Counted from the stretch's first letter, positions 1-6,884 are shown. The stretch is 22,280 bases of DNA from JBFHRE01 sp036745195 (GCA_036745195.1 DAIOGO010000028.1:1-22280); one strand, 5' to 3'. A program made the numbers and translations. Notes: a model not told the origin generated them from the sequence alone.

Positions 1-1
1 C

Positions 2-577
2 GCCTCCATCGACCATGGGCGCCTCGGGCGTCTGCACATCCTCGAGGTGCAGCGTCTGATCCGGTTCATGCCCAAGGTGGTGATGGCCGTGGTGCCTGGT
101 TGGGCGGTGGGTGGGGGTCACTCGCTTCACGTGGTGTGTGATCTCACCCTGGCCTGTGCCGAACACGCCGTCTTCAAACAGACCGACGCCGACGTCGCCA
201 GTTTCGACGCCGGGTACGGGTCGGCCTATCTGACGAGGATGGTGGGACAGAAGCGGGCCAGGGAGATCTTCTTCCTGGGGCGCGACTACTCGGCCGAACA
301 GGCCGTCGAGATGGGCATGTGCAATGCGGCGGTGCCTCACGAGGAGTTGGAGCGCACAGCCCTGGAATGGGCGGACACGATCACCGCCAAGTCGCCGATG
401 TCCCAGCGGATGCTCAAGTTCGCCTTCAACCTGGTGGATGACGGCCTGGTCGGCCAGCAACTCTTCGCCGGGGAGGCGACTCGTCTCGGCTACATGACCG
501 ACGAGGCGGCGGAAGGACGCGACGCCTTCCTGGAGAAGCGCGACCCGGACTTCGACGACTTCCCGTGGGCGTACTGA
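2..577 (+). CDS. menB: 1,4-dihydroxy-2-naphthoyl-CoA synthase, 5'-truncated
   Basis: Crotonase-family enzyme that closes the second naphthoquinone ring of menaquinone, converting o-succinylbenzoyl-CoA to DHNA-CoA in the cytoplasm. The reading frame is open from the window edge, so only the C-terminal part (about 190 residues) is present. Recognisable MenB signatures are the LGRLHILEVQRLIRFMPK stretch, the oxyanion-hole segment GWAVGGGHSLH, the following KQTDADVASFDAGYGSAYL segment, and the C-terminal end DFDDFPWAY, which is typical of complete MenB proteins. A GTG at 47 is internal and is not the start. The menA gene about 0.8 kb downstream on the same strand supports the menaquinone role. 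The family call is very secure; the true start lies outside the window. Confidence 0.96.
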   Translation, partial: ASIDHGRLGRLHILEVQRLIRFMPKVVMAVVPGWAVGGGHSLHVVCDLTLACAEHAVFKQTDADVASFDAGYGSAYLTRMVGQKRAREIFFLGRDYSAEQAVEMGMCNAAVPHEELERTALEWADTITAKSPMSQRMLKFAFNLVDDGLVGQQLFAGEATRLGYMTDEAAEGRDAFLEKRDPDFDDFPWAY

Positions 578-579
578 CG

Positions 580-618
580 GGCGTGTATCCCTGAACCCTG
601 GGTTCGCAGCAACACGCC
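580..618. terminator. Hairpin between convergent genes
   Basis: GGCGTGT (580-586) pairs with ACACGCC (612-618). An inner AACCC/GGGTT stem sits inside the loop. It lies exactly between the menB stop and the stop of the convergent membrane gene, so it could serve both strands. There is no T-run, so intrinsic termination is uncertain. Confidence 0.4.
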
Positions 619-619
619 G

Positions 620-1285
620 TCAGCCGACCAGGAAGCGCCCGAGGGCCACCGATCCGAGCGAGGTGAGCACCGAAAGGTACGACAACCCGGTGGCCGCCAT
701 GACCCCCTCGTACCCCTTCTCACCGAGCGAGAACCAGACGCCGACCATCATGAGGATGCTCATGGCCGCCAGCAAGCCGTAGGCCACCACCACGAACCCG
801 CCCTGGGCGAGTCCTCCGAGAGCAATGACCAGCAACGCGTCGGTGGCGAGACCGGCGATGCCGGCCGCGTCCAACCGGCGCAAGGCCCAACGAGGAAGTT
901 GCGGGTCGATGAGATACCAGTGACCAAGCAGCATCTCGCCGGTGGTTCCCCCCAGCACCACCGCCCCGGTGACCACCAACAGCGGGTTGGCGTCGAGACC
1001 GGCCGCCACCAGGAACCCGACCCCGGACAGCCCGAACAAGACCGCCGACCCCGCCGGCCGCCCTCTGGCAACCAGGGCGGCTACCACCAACAGGATCAGT
1101 GCCACCACCGCGGCGGGGCCCAACACCGAGGTGAAGGCACCCGCCAGGAAGGAGGTGCCGGCCGCGATCCACAGAAACCCGGGACGAGCCACCTTCCACA
1201 CGGCGACGGCCGCCGTGGCCAGGGCCAGGCCACCCGCCCACATCGCCAGCAGCACGGCCGGGGAGATCGAGAGTTCGACTGGCAT
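620..1285 (-). CDS. Uncharacterised polytopic membrane protein
   Basis: Encodes 221 residues, almost all hydrophobic, with roughly six to seven predicted membrane segments and short charged loops (for example KVARPG, ARGRP and the segment around RWALRRLD). A GHWYLIDPQLP motif near residue 125 follows a TTGEMLL segment and is the only polar, His/Trp/Tyr-rich patch in the core. I do not recognise the family with certainty. The gene is convergent with menB and divergent from menA, with about 70 bases between the two starts, which hints at a membrane or quinone-related role but does not establish one. The ATG at 1285 is preceded by a TATCCT hexamer 8 bases upstream, consistent with a leaderless transcript; no Shine-Dalgarno sequence is visible. 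Confidence 0.75.
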   Translation of the reverse strand: MPVELSISPAVLLAMWAGGLALATAAVAVWKVARPGFLWIAAGTSFLAGAFTSVLGPAAVVALILLVVAALVARGRPAGSAVLFGLSGVGFLVAAGLDANPLLVVTGAVVLGGTTGEMLLGHWYLIDPQLPRWALRRLDAAGIAGLATDALLVIALGGLAQGGFVVVAYGLLAAMSILMMVGVWFSLGEKGYEGVMAATGLSYLSVLTSLGSVALGRFLVG

Positions 1286-1293
1286 CGAGCGGC

Positions 1294-1299
1294 AGGATA
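1294..1299 (-). promoter_or_regulatory. Putative -10 element (TATCCT), leaderless
   Basis: TATCCT on the minus strand, 8 bases before the ATG of the membrane gene at 1285. This fits the actinobacterial TANNNT -10 with transcription starting at or next to the start codon. Confidence 0.45.
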
Positions 1300-1342
1300 G
1301 GTGCGAGTCGCCGGGCGCCGATCACCAGGGTCGCGCTTGGTT

Positions 1343-1348
1343 TACGCT
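1343..1348 (+). promoter_or_regulatory. Putative -10 element (TACGCT), leaderless menA
   Basis: TACGCT followed by 7 bases and the menA ATG at 1356. No Shine-Dalgarno sequence is present between them. The same hexamer stands before rpiB. Confidence 0.5.
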
Positions 1349-1355
1349 CTCCACC

Positions 1356-2243
1356 ATGAGCCGGATTCGTCTGTGGTGGCTGGCGGCCCGGCCCCGAACC
1401 CTTCCTGCCGCCATCGCGCCGGTACTGGTCGGAAGCGGACTGGCCTCCCACGACGGGGTCTTTCGTACCGATGCGGCGCTGGCGGCCATGATTGGTGCGG
1501 TGGCGATCCAGGTGGCGGCCAACTTCGCCAACGACGCCTCCGACGCCGCCCGGGGGGCCGACACCAGTGCCAGGATCGGGCCGCGAAGGATGGTGGCGAG
1601 CGGAGACGTCGGGGCCCGGGCGATGTGGACCGCAGTTGTGATCACCCTGGCCGTGGCGCTGGCGGCCGGCGTTTACCTGATCGTGATCGCCGGGTGGGTG
1701 GTGGCGGCGATCGGCGCCGCCTCGGTGCTGGCGATGCTCACCTACGTCGGCGGACCCGTCCCGTATGGGTATCGAGGTCTGGGTGAGGCGTTCGTGTTCG
1801 TCTTCTTCGGTCTGGTGGCGACGGTGGGAACACGATATGTCCACGGACAGTCGGCCCCGGCGGCAGCGTGGTGGTTGGGAACGACGATGGGGGCGCTGGC
1901 GGCGGCGATCCTGGTGGCGAACAACCTCCGCGACATCGAAACCGATGCCGCCGCCGGGAAACGAACCCTGGCGGTGATGCTGGGGCGGGAGCGAACCCGA
2001 GCGCTCTACGCAAGCCTTCTGATCGGGAGTTTCGCCGTCCTGCTGGTGGGGGCTGTCACATCCGTCACGCCTCCCTTGACCGGATTGGCGATCACCCTGT
2101 TCTTTCTCACCGGTCCGCTGATCGGGGCCGTTCGCACCCGAACCGACGGTCCCGGCCTGATCGGGGTACTGGCCGGCACCGCCCGACTGCAGTTCCTGGT
2201 GGCGGTGGTCGTTGCGGTGTCTGCGGCGGTCTCTGCCCAGTAG
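1356..2243 (+). CDS. menA: 1,4-dihydroxy-2-naphthoate polyprenyltransferase
   Basis: UbiA-superfamily integral membrane enzyme that attaches the polyprenyl tail to DHNA, making demethylmenaquinone. It has 295 residues, normal for MenA, with about eight or nine hydrophobic segments. It begins with the family hallmark ARPRTLPAAIAPVLVG (residues 9-24). The two Asp-rich prenyl-diphosphate/Mg binding motifs are visible: NDASDAARGADT with the following RRMVASG, and NNLRDIETDAAAGKRTLA. The open frame extends upstream, but the ATG at 1356 gives the conserved N-terminus and lies 7 bases after a TACGCT hexamer, suggesting a leaderless message. It is separated from menB by one antisense membrane gene, so the two menaquinone genes are probably transcribed independently. 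Confidence 0.96.
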   Translation: MSRIRLWWLAARPRTLPAAIAPVLVGSGLASHDGVFRTDAALAAMIGAVAIQVAANFANDASDAARGADTSARIGPRRMVASGDVGARAMWTAVVITLAVALAAGVYLIVIAGWVVAAIGAASVLAMLTYVGGPVPYGYRGLGEAFVFVFFGLVATVGTRYVHGQSAPAAAWWLGTTMGALAAAILVANNLRDIETDAAAGKRTLAVMLGRERTRALYASLLIGSFAVLLVGAVTSVTPPLTGLAITLFFLTGPLIGAVRTRTDGPGLIGVLAGTARLQFLVAVVVAVSAAVSAQ

Positions 2244-2407
2244 CACCGCCGGGTCTAGTTCTTCCTGGCCAGGGGTCGTGGTGACACCTGCTGATGGTGG
2301 GTGTCCACCGAGACCGGGTTGCGAGCTTCAGTCCTTGCCCTCGGATGGACTTCGTGGTCGGGGGTCGCTTCTGTTCTCTCCTCTCGGGAGGCCCCGCGTT
2401 GGGGGTT

Positions 2408-2431
2408 GCCGGGGGTCATCCCCCTGCAATC
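2408..2431 (+). repeat. Repeat B, copy 1
   Basis: GCCGGGGGTCATCCCCCTGCAATC. GGGGG and CCCCC form a short stem around TCAT. It ends the first composite module. Confidence 0.8.
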
Positions 2432-2492
2432 CACCGTGTCGCGAGTCGCGAGCTTCTCCTCGGGACGACCCTCGTTGGGTGGGCCGGGGTTC

Positions 2493-2542
2493 TGTTTCCT
2501 CCCCTCGGGAGGCCCGCCAGGGCCGAGTGTTGGGGGAGGTGG
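2493..2542 (+). repeat. Repeat A, copy 1 (50 bases)
   Basis: Fifty-base unit identical to the copy at 2685-2734. It contains the perfect hairpin CCTCCC-CTC-GGGAGG (2498-2512). A decayed copy of its left half occurs near 2372-2392. Confidence 0.88.
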
Positions 2543-2566
2543 CGCCAAGCCCGACTGTTGGGGGAT

Positions 2567-2591
2567 GCCGGGGGGTCATCCCCCTGCAATC
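2567..2591 (+). repeat. Repeat B, copy 2
   Basis: Same element as 2408-2431 with one extra G in the G-run. It closes the second composite module. Confidence 0.8.
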
Positions 2592-2684
2592 AGCACAGTC
2601 GGACCGTGCCCCCCTCCCCCCTTCGGGGTACTCCCCCCTGCGGGGGGAGAGACAAAACCGACCAGTCGCCTGAGCCGGCCGTCT

Positions 2685-2734
2685 TGTTTCCTCCCCTCGG
2701 GAGGCCCGCCAGGGCCGAGTGTTGGGGGAGGTGG
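2685..2734 (+). repeat. Repeat A, copy 2 (50 bases)
   Basis: Exact second copy of the 50-base unit at 2493-2542, including the CCTCCC/GGGAGG hairpin. Confidence 0.88.
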
Positions 2735-2801
2735 ATCCGGCCGCCAGGCCGGAGACGGAGGGGGCAATGGGCGACGGGGCTCCGACGCGGCATTGGGGGG
2801 T

Positions 2802-2826
2802 GCCGGGGGGTCAGCCCCCTGCAGTC
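2802..2826 (+). repeat. Repeat B, copy 3
   Basis: GCCGGGGGG, then TCAGCCCCCTGCAGTC. It is a slightly diverged copy (CAT to CAG, AATC to AGTC) ending 11 bases before the stop codon of the hydrolase gene. Confidence 0.75.
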
Positions 2827-2837
2827 AACAGGTACAC

Positions 2838-3632
2838 CTAGACGGCGTATCGCTCGATAGCCTCGGCGACGACCCCCGGGGTCGACATCGGGAGGAAGTG
2901 GTCACCTCCGGGCACGATTTGCAGCGACGCGTTGGGAAAACACCCGGTGAGATGTTCGGCCCATTCGCCCGGGAAGGTGTCCATCGCCTCGCCAAACAGC
3001 AGCGTGACCGGAATCTCGACCTCGCCGAGCCGATCGAGCAGCGCCGCCCCACCGGCGGCGGTGAACACCTCGGCCTCGAATTCCGGGGAACAGGCGAGTT
3101 CGAGCGTTCCGTCATCCCGCTCCCGGAAGCCACCGTCGACGTATCCCTCGAAGGCTGCCTGCTGCCAATGATCGAACGGGGGCCTGCCTCGAAAGTTCGC
3201 TCGCACCTCGGACCGATCGGCAAAGGTCCGGCGACGCTTGCGAGCGAGTTCGGCCAGTCGGTGTACCGCCCTCCGGTGCGGCGGGGGCGGAATGATGGGC
3301 TCAACGAGCACCAACCCGGCAAACCGGCCGGGATCGAGGATGTGGGCCATCACCAGTGCCGCCCCACCCATCGAGTGGCCGACCCCGATGGCGCCCTCGA
3401 CGGAAACGCTGTCACGCACCGCCCCGGCGTCGCCTGCCATGTCCCACCAGGAAACGGGGATCGATCCCCCGCCCGAGGCGCCGTGGCCGCGGAAGTCCCA
3501 GGAGGTGGCGGACCCGACGACTTCCGCCACCTCGCCGATCACCGCGTCCCAGGTTCCGGCGCAGAACCCGGTGGCATGCGCCAGGAACAGATGCCGCCCT
3601 CTGCCGGTCAGGCGGTGATCGGTGATAGCCAA
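2838..3632 (-). CDS. Alpha/beta hydrolase
   Basis: Soluble alpha/beta-hydrolase-fold protein of about 264 residues. Visible landmarks are HATGF (residues 19-23, HG-type oxyanion loop), DFRGHGAS (46-53), the nucleophile elbow GVGHSMGG with Ser87, a likely acid Asp218 in LFGEAMDTFP, and the catalytic His245 in PGGDHFL. The only standard start is a TTG at 3632. In-frame sequence upstream (VWSADGVRL) looks like a normal hydrolase N-terminus, so the true start may lie slightly further up at a non-standard codon; this is unresolved. The substrate is unknown. MenH belongs to the same fold and menaquinone genes are nearby, but no specific MenH feature is evident and the gene lies on the opposite strand beyond a repeat region. 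It follows the DUF3105 gene by 43 bases and may be co-transcribed with it. Confidence 0.85.
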   Translation of the reverse strand: MAITDHRLTGRGRHLFLAHATGFCAGTWDAVIGEVAEVVGSATSWDFRGHGASGGGSIPVSWWDMAGDAGAVRDSVSVEGAIGVGHSMGGAALVMAHILDPGRFAGLVLVEPIIPPPPHRRAVHRLAELARKRRRTFADRSEVRANFRGRPPFDHWQQAAFEGYVDGGFRERDDGTLELACSPEFEAEVFTAAGGAALLDRLGEVEIPVTLLFGEAMDTFPGEWAEHLTGCFPNASLQIVPGGDHFLPMSTPGVVAEAIERYAV

Positions 3633-3675
3633 CCGGACGCCGTCGGCGCTCCAAACGGTTCGGGTGACCCGACTC

Positions 3676-4266
3676 TCAGTTCCCGGCGTGATGATCGATG
3701 CCCTCGAAGGCGCGGATGAACGCCTTGATCTCGCCGATCGTCCCGTCGTTCAACTCGTCGAAGTAGAAGACCCTCGTCCAGGCCACGGCCGCCGCCCGAT
3801 ACCGGGTTCCGCTCTTGTCGGCGATCTCCCCCTCGAACGGAGTCACCAGCAGGTTGCCTCGTTCCTCGGCGTAGATGTCGGCAAGGCCTTGTGCCAGGTC
3901 CGGACAGCCATCCGGGCAGTTGTAGGCCAGGACCACACCCCGATCTTCCAGGTTGTGAATGAACAACTCATTGGGAACCGGTGTCTCGTGGACCTCCCAC
4001 CCCGCCAGGCTCCCGAAGTGGGGCCCGCTCGAGCCGGGCTTCGAGTTGTACGGCTCGTGAGGTTCGTCGATCGAGGTGAGGTGGGCATTGCCCATCGACA
4101 CATACTCTTCACCGGGAAGGGGAGGATCCAACATCACCAGGGCGGTTCCTCCCGCCACCACCGCCAGGCCGATCAATCCGGGGACCAGCGCCTTGCGCCA
4201 GCCGGGAGGACCGGGCTGTTCGGGCTCTGATCTGGTCTTGGTGGTGGGTGCTCCGGTACGTGCCAT
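3676..4266 (-). CDS. DUF3105 family membrane-anchored protein
   Basis: 196 residues. A charged, proline-rich N-terminus is followed by one membrane segment (about residues 24-45, VPGLIGLAVVAGGTALVML) and an extracytoplasmic domain. That domain carries the DUF3105 hallmarks YNSKPGSSGPHFGS, VPNELFIHNLEDRGVVLAYNCP and a CPDGCP pair of cysteines. The conserved His residues (GPHFG, IHNLE) and the two Cys suggest metal or disulfide chemistry, but the family has no established function that I know. I chose the ATG at 4266, which gives the compact MARTGAP start; the upstream in-frame ATG at 4296 would add ten residues without support. A TAATCT -10 candidate is at 4300-4305. The hydrolase lies downstream on the same strand. 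Confidence 0.88.
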   Translation of the reverse strand: MARTGAPTTKTRSEPEQPGPPGWRKALVPGLIGLAVVAGGTALVMLDPPLPGEEYVSMGNAHLTSIDEPHEPYNSKPGSSGPHFGSLAGWEVHETPVPNELFIHNLEDRGVVLAYNCPDGCPDLAQGLADIYAEERGNLLVTPFEGEIADKSGTRYRAAAVAWTRVFYFDELNDGTIGEIKAFIRAFEGIDHHAGN

Positions 4267-4299
4267 ATGAAGGTCTCTCGTTTTTCTCGGGAGCAAAGC

Positions 4300-4305
4300 A
4301 GATTA
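4300..4305 (-). promoter_or_regulatory. Putative -10 element (TAATCT) for the DUF3105 gene
   Basis: TAATCT on the minus strand, 33 bases before the ATG at 4266. It would give a leader of roughly 25 bases. Confidence 0.4.
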
Positions 4306-4326
4306 GTGGAGCGGGAGAGGAAGAAG

Positions 4327-4401
4327 GAAGAACGAACAACGAAGAACGAACAACGAAGAACGAAGAACGAAAAAGGAAAAGGTGCAGGGTGCAGGGTGCA
4401 G
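4327..4401 (+). repeat. Two abutting heptamer tandem repeats
   Basis: 4327-4368 is six perfect 7-base units in the order GAAGAAC, GAACAAC, GAAGAAC, GAACAAC, GAAGAAC, GAAGAAC, followed by a degenerate GAAAAAG. After a short purine stretch, 4381-4401 is three copies of GGTGCAG. The tract is purine-rich on the plus strand and much poorer in GC than its surroundings. It sits in the 272-base noncoding gap between the devR-like stop (4539) and the DUF3105 start (4266), just upstream of the DUF3105 promoter. Nothing else gene-like is seen in 4306-4538. Confidence 0.9.
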
Positions 4402-4538
4402 GTGGGAAGTTCGGAGTTCTTAGGTTTGAAGACGTTCAACTGGGCGATTGGAGGGGGCCGTGCCCTTTCCCGGATTCGCCGCGCATCCCCAACAATCTCG
4501 CTCGCGCCGGTCGGACCAGAGGTCGAGGCAGCGGGCGG

Positions 4539-5216
4539 TCAGACGGGGGAGCCGCCTTCCCACTCCTCCGGCGGGTATTCCTCGTGGGCTCGTTCATCGA
4601 GGCGGGCCATGTAGGCGGCCGCCTGGGAACGGTTCTGCATCCCCAGTTTGGCGAGGAGGTTGGACACGTAGTTCTTCACGGTCTTCTCGGCCAGGAACAT
4701 CTCCTCGGCGATCTGACGATTGGTCAGACCATCGGCGATGTGACCGAGGATGGCGCGTTCTTGGGGCGACAGATTGGCGAGCAGCGGGTCGTCCGGTTCT
4801 TCCCCCCGCAGTTTTCGGAACAACTTCTCGGTCATGGTCGGGTCGAGCAGCGATTCGCCCCGCCCGACCTTGAGGATGTTCGCAACGAGTTCGGAACCCT
4901 GGATTCGCTTGAGGACGTACCCCGACGCCCCGGCAACGATCGAAGCCAGCAGTGCCTCCTCGTCGGCAAAGGAAGTCAACATGAGCACCCGGACCGCCGG
5001 GAAGCGGGCCCTGATCTCCCGGCAGGCCTCCACTCCCGATCCATCCGGGAGCCTGACATCGAGCACGACCACCTCGGGGTCGTCGAATCCAACCCGGCGC
5101 ACCGCCTCGGCGACGGTGGCGGCCTCTCCCACCACCTGGATCTCACCGGACGACTCGATGAGCGCCTTCACGCCTTTGCGCACCACTTCGTGATCGTCGA
5201 CCAGCAACACCCGCAT
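4539..5216 (-). CDS. devR: DevR/DosR-like response regulator (NarL/FixJ family)
   Basis: 225-residue transcription factor with a receiver domain (about 1-120) and a LuxR-type HTH (about 145-205). The phosphoacceptor is Asp53 (VLDVRLPDG); DDH (7-9), Thr81/Ser82 and Lys103 complete the receiver site. The HTH segment FLAEKTVKNYVSNLLAKLGM is nearly identical to mycobacterial DosR, including the residues corresponding to its base-contacting Lys and Asn (here Lys178, Lys181, Asn182). It should therefore recognise a GGGAC-type site. The ATG at 5216 gives the classic MRVLLVDDHE start. TACCCT lies 7 bases before it and a GGGAC half-site lies just beyond, suggesting a leaderless, autoregulated message. 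The gene is divergent from the devS-like kinase (96-base gap), its probable partner. An open frame continues far upstream in phase but is antisense to the kinase and not coding. Confidence 0.93.
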   Translation of the reverse strand: MRVLLVDDHEVVRKGVKALIESSGEIQVVGEAATVAEAVRRVGFDDPEVVVLDVRLPDGSGVEACREIRARFPAVRVLMLTSFADEEALLASIVAGASGYVLKRIQGSELVANILKVGRGESLLDPTMTEKLFRKLRGEEPDDPLLANLSPQERAILGHIADGLTNRQIAEEMFLAEKTVKNYVSNLLAKLGMQNRSQAAAYMARLDERAHEEYPPEEWEGGSPV

Positions 5217-5223
5217 CAGACAG

Positions 5224-5229
5224 AGGGTA
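5224..5229 (-). promoter_or_regulatory. Putative -10 element (TACCCT), leaderless devR
   Basis: TACCCT followed by 7 bases and the ATG at 5216. A GGGAC half-site begins three bases upstream, in the position expected for an activator near -35. Confidence 0.5.
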
Positions 5230-5231
5230 CC

Positions 5232-5245
5232 GGGACTTGACGCAC
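5232..5245. promoter_or_regulatory. Candidate DevR/DosR-type box (weak)
   Basis: GGGACTTGACGCAC matches 10 of 14 positions of the DosR core GGGACTWWAGTCCC. The left half is perfect and the right half poor. It lies between devR and devS, next to the devR -10. Confidence 0.4.
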
Positions 5246-5297
5246 TTGTGATACCGGCGGCGGCGGTGGCCCGATCGAGCCACCGATCAACCTCGGG

Positions 5298-5303
5298 TAG
5301 CCT
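5298..5303 (+). promoter_or_regulatory. Putative -10 element (TAGCCT) for the kinase gene
   Basis: TAGCCT 9 bases before the ATG at 5313. No Shine-Dalgarno sequence is visible, so a leaderless or very short-leader message is likely. Confidence 0.4.
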
Positions 5304-5312
5304 CTTGCCTCG

Positions 5313-6410
5313 ATGGAACTCGACGCCCACCAATTGCGAGCCCTGGTCAAGGCGGCCGCCGCCGTGGCGGAGGCCGTCGACCTCCATCAGGTGCTGAAGA
5401 CCGCCGTGGAGATGGCCCGGCAGAGCACCGGAGCGAGATACGCCGCCCTCGGCGTGCGCAACGAGCACGGCACCCTTGGGGAATTCATCCACGTCGGCAT
5501 GACACCCGACCTGGCCGAGAAGGTCGGACAGCTTCCCATCGGTCGCGGATTGCTCGGCCGGCTGTTGACCCACCCTGAACCACTGCGGGTCGACGACCTC
5601 CCTGCCCACGAGGACTTTGCCGGCTTCCCGCCCGACCACCCGCCGATGGAGAACTTCCTCGGCGTCCCGATCGCGGCCGGGTCGACGATCTTCGGCAACT
5701 TCTACCTGACGGAGAAGCCGGGTGGTTTCACCGAAGCCGACGAGATGATGGTGGAGGCACTCGCCGCCGTGGTGGGATCGGCCGTGTCGGCGGCGCAGCT
5801 CAACCTCCGGATTCGACGAATGGCACTGGTCGAGGATCGAGAGCGCATCGCCCGCGATCTCCACGACGCAGTCATCCAGGAACTGTTCGCGGTCGGCCTC
5901 GGTCTGCAATCCCTGGCCGTCTCCCTCGGGGAGGGACCCACCACGGAACGGCTTGAGCAGGCCATCGGCGGCATCGATGATGCGATCGACGCCCTGCGCG
6001 GGTTCATTTTCGACCTCCGCTCTGTGGGGGTCACGGTGATCGACCCCGAACGGGCGGTGAGGCGCCTGGTGGCGCGCCTGGTGGCGAATCGACCGGTCGA
6101 TACCGAGGTGGTGGTGGCCGGGGTGGACCCGGCCCAGGCCGACGTCTTCGACGACGCCCTTCAGGTCGTACGCGAATCGGTCAGCAATGCCGTGCGGCAT
6201 GCCGGAGCAAAGCGGCTCACGGTCTCGGTTCTCGGATCGGTCGATGGCATCACCGTCGAGGTCACCGATGATGGCCGCGGGTTCGACCCGCTCACCGTGA
6301 AACGGGGTTTGGGGCTCGACAACCTCACGGCCCGGGTCCGGGTCAGAGGTGGCAACATCGAGATCGACGCCCGGAATGGGACCTCGGTGTCGGCGTTCCT
6401 GCCGGCCTGA
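5313..6410 (+). CDS. devS: DevS/DosS-like GAF sensor histidine kinase
   Basis: 365 residues with no membrane segment: one GAF domain (about 20-165), a HisKA_3 dimerisation/phosphoacceptor helix (about 172-240) and an HATPase_c domain (about 275-365). His184 in RERIARDLHDAVIQELF is the phosphoacceptor. The N-box is RESVSNAVRH, and the ATP lid motifs are VTDDGRGFDP and RGLGLDNL. The GAF keeps FPPDHPPMENFLGVPI with His109 and a Tyr131 exactly 22 residues later. As I recall the numbering, these match the DosS proximal heme ligand His149 and distal Tyr171. Mycobacterial DosS and DosT have two GAF domains; this protein has one. It is divergent from the devR-like gene and is its probable cognate kinase for oxygen, NO, CO or redox sensing. 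Heme binding is inferred, not shown. Confidence 0.92.
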   Translation: MELDAHQLRALVKAAAAVAEAVDLHQVLKTAVEMARQSTGARYAALGVRNEHGTLGEFIHVGMTPDLAEKVGQLPIGRGLLGRLLTHPEPLRVDDLPAHEDFAGFPPDHPPMENFLGVPIAAGSTIFGNFYLTEKPGGFTEADEMMVEALAAVVGSAVSAAQLNLRIRRMALVEDRERIARDLHDAVIQELFAVGLGLQSLAVSLGEGPTTERLEQAIGGIDDAIDALRGFIFDLRSVGVTVIDPERAVRRLVARLVANRPVDTEVVVAGVDPAQADVFDDALQVVRESVSNAVRHAGAKRLTVSVLGSVDGITVEVTDDGRGFDPLTVKRGLGLDNLTARVRVRGGNIEIDARNGTSVSAFLPA

Positions 6411-6413
6411 GCC

Positions 6414-6884
6414 TCAACCGTCCTCGGCCACGAAGCTATCGACTGTCGTGTCCGACCGCACCGCCTCGGCCAGTCTCTGCAGGAACGATCGGACGGTGGA
6501 CTCGGCGATCCGGTGGAGTGCGAGGCGATCCAGCACCCTCCCGAACCCATCGAGGGGGGCGTCGTACGAACCACGGAACCGCACCTGGCTCCCGCCGGTG
6601 GGAAGGGGGGCCACCACCAACTCGGCCATCATGTGGGGGAAGAACGCAGCGGCATTCGACGCCTCCCACTCGATGGGGATGGTGGCGGTTTCCATCCCCC
6701 GCAATGTTGGGCCGATCCTCATCTCGACGGTGGTGGCCATCGACGGCCCCGGCCCCACCGCCAGTCGCTCCCCCCTGCGATAGGCGGCAGCCGCCCACAC
6801 ACCCATCTCGCCAGGTTCCTGGTCGAGCAGGCCGATCACCTGCTCGAAGGGCACATCCACCTCGACGAAGTCCTGGATCAACAT
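6414..6884 (-). CDS. SRPBCC-like protein (second gene of tandem pair)
   Basis: 156-residue soluble protein without signal peptide or membrane segment. The pattern (MLIQDFVEVDVPFEQVIGLL start, alternating strands, RFRGSYDAPLDGFGR and a long C-terminal amphipathic helix LALHRIAESTVRSFLQRLAEAV) fits the SRPBCC/START-like hydrophobic-pocket fold. Ligand and role are unknown. Its ATG overlaps the stop of the preceding gene by one base (TGATG), so translation is probably coupled. The C-terminal segment resembles that of the upstream neighbour, suggesting a tandem duplication. The gene ends three bases from the stop of the convergent kinase gene. It is the last gene of the CBS-domain operon. Confidence 0.78.
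   Translation of the reverse strand: MLIQDFVEVDVPFEQVIGLLDQEPGEMGVWAAAAYRRGERLAVGPGPSMATTVEMRIGPTLRGMETATIPIEWEASNAAAFFPHMMAELVVAPLPTGGSQVRFRGSYDAPLDGFGRVLDRLALHRIAESTVRSFLQRLAEAVRSDTTVDSFVAEDG

Larger units (their letters stand above)
2244..2837. repeat. Gene-free region of GC-rich composite repeats
   Basis: About 590 bases between the convergent menA and hydrolase genes with no credible coding sequence. It contains about three copies of a composite module. Each has a GCGAGCTTC or GTTTCCT-like left part, an imperfect or perfect CCTCCC-CTC-GGGAGG hairpin, a GTTGGGGG motif, and a right end GCCGGGGGTCATCCCCCTGCAATC. Copies run roughly 2321-2431, 2448-2591 and 2683-2826, with decay and insertions between them. 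A further perfect 8-bp stem, CTCCCCCC/GGGGGGAG, lies at 2631-2649. An imperfect GTGGTGACACC/GGTGTCCAC hairpin at 2278-2308, just after menA, could be its terminator. Open frames across the region change with each copy and look incidental. I read it as a dispersed intergenic repeat family (REP/MITE-like), not a gene. Confidence 0.8.

Noticed and set aside
2244..2837. CRISPR array
   Set aside because: The repeats have unequal lengths and spacing, form hairpins and show decay; there are no uniform spacers and no cas genes.
2838..3632. MenH (SHCHC synthase)
   Set aside because: The fold is right and menaquinone genes are near, but no MenH-specific feature is visible and the gene is on the other strand beyond a repeat block.
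2301..3719. Long plus-strand open frame (about 470 codons) across the repeat region and the hydrolase
   Set aside because: Its sequence is low-complexity and follows the repeat copies. The second half is antisense to a well-formed alpha/beta hydrolase.
4539..6200. Single long minus-strand protein of about 550 residues ending in the response regulator
   Set aside because: The part upstream of 5216 is antisense to the kinase and motif-free. The ATG at 5216 begins a standard receiver domain.
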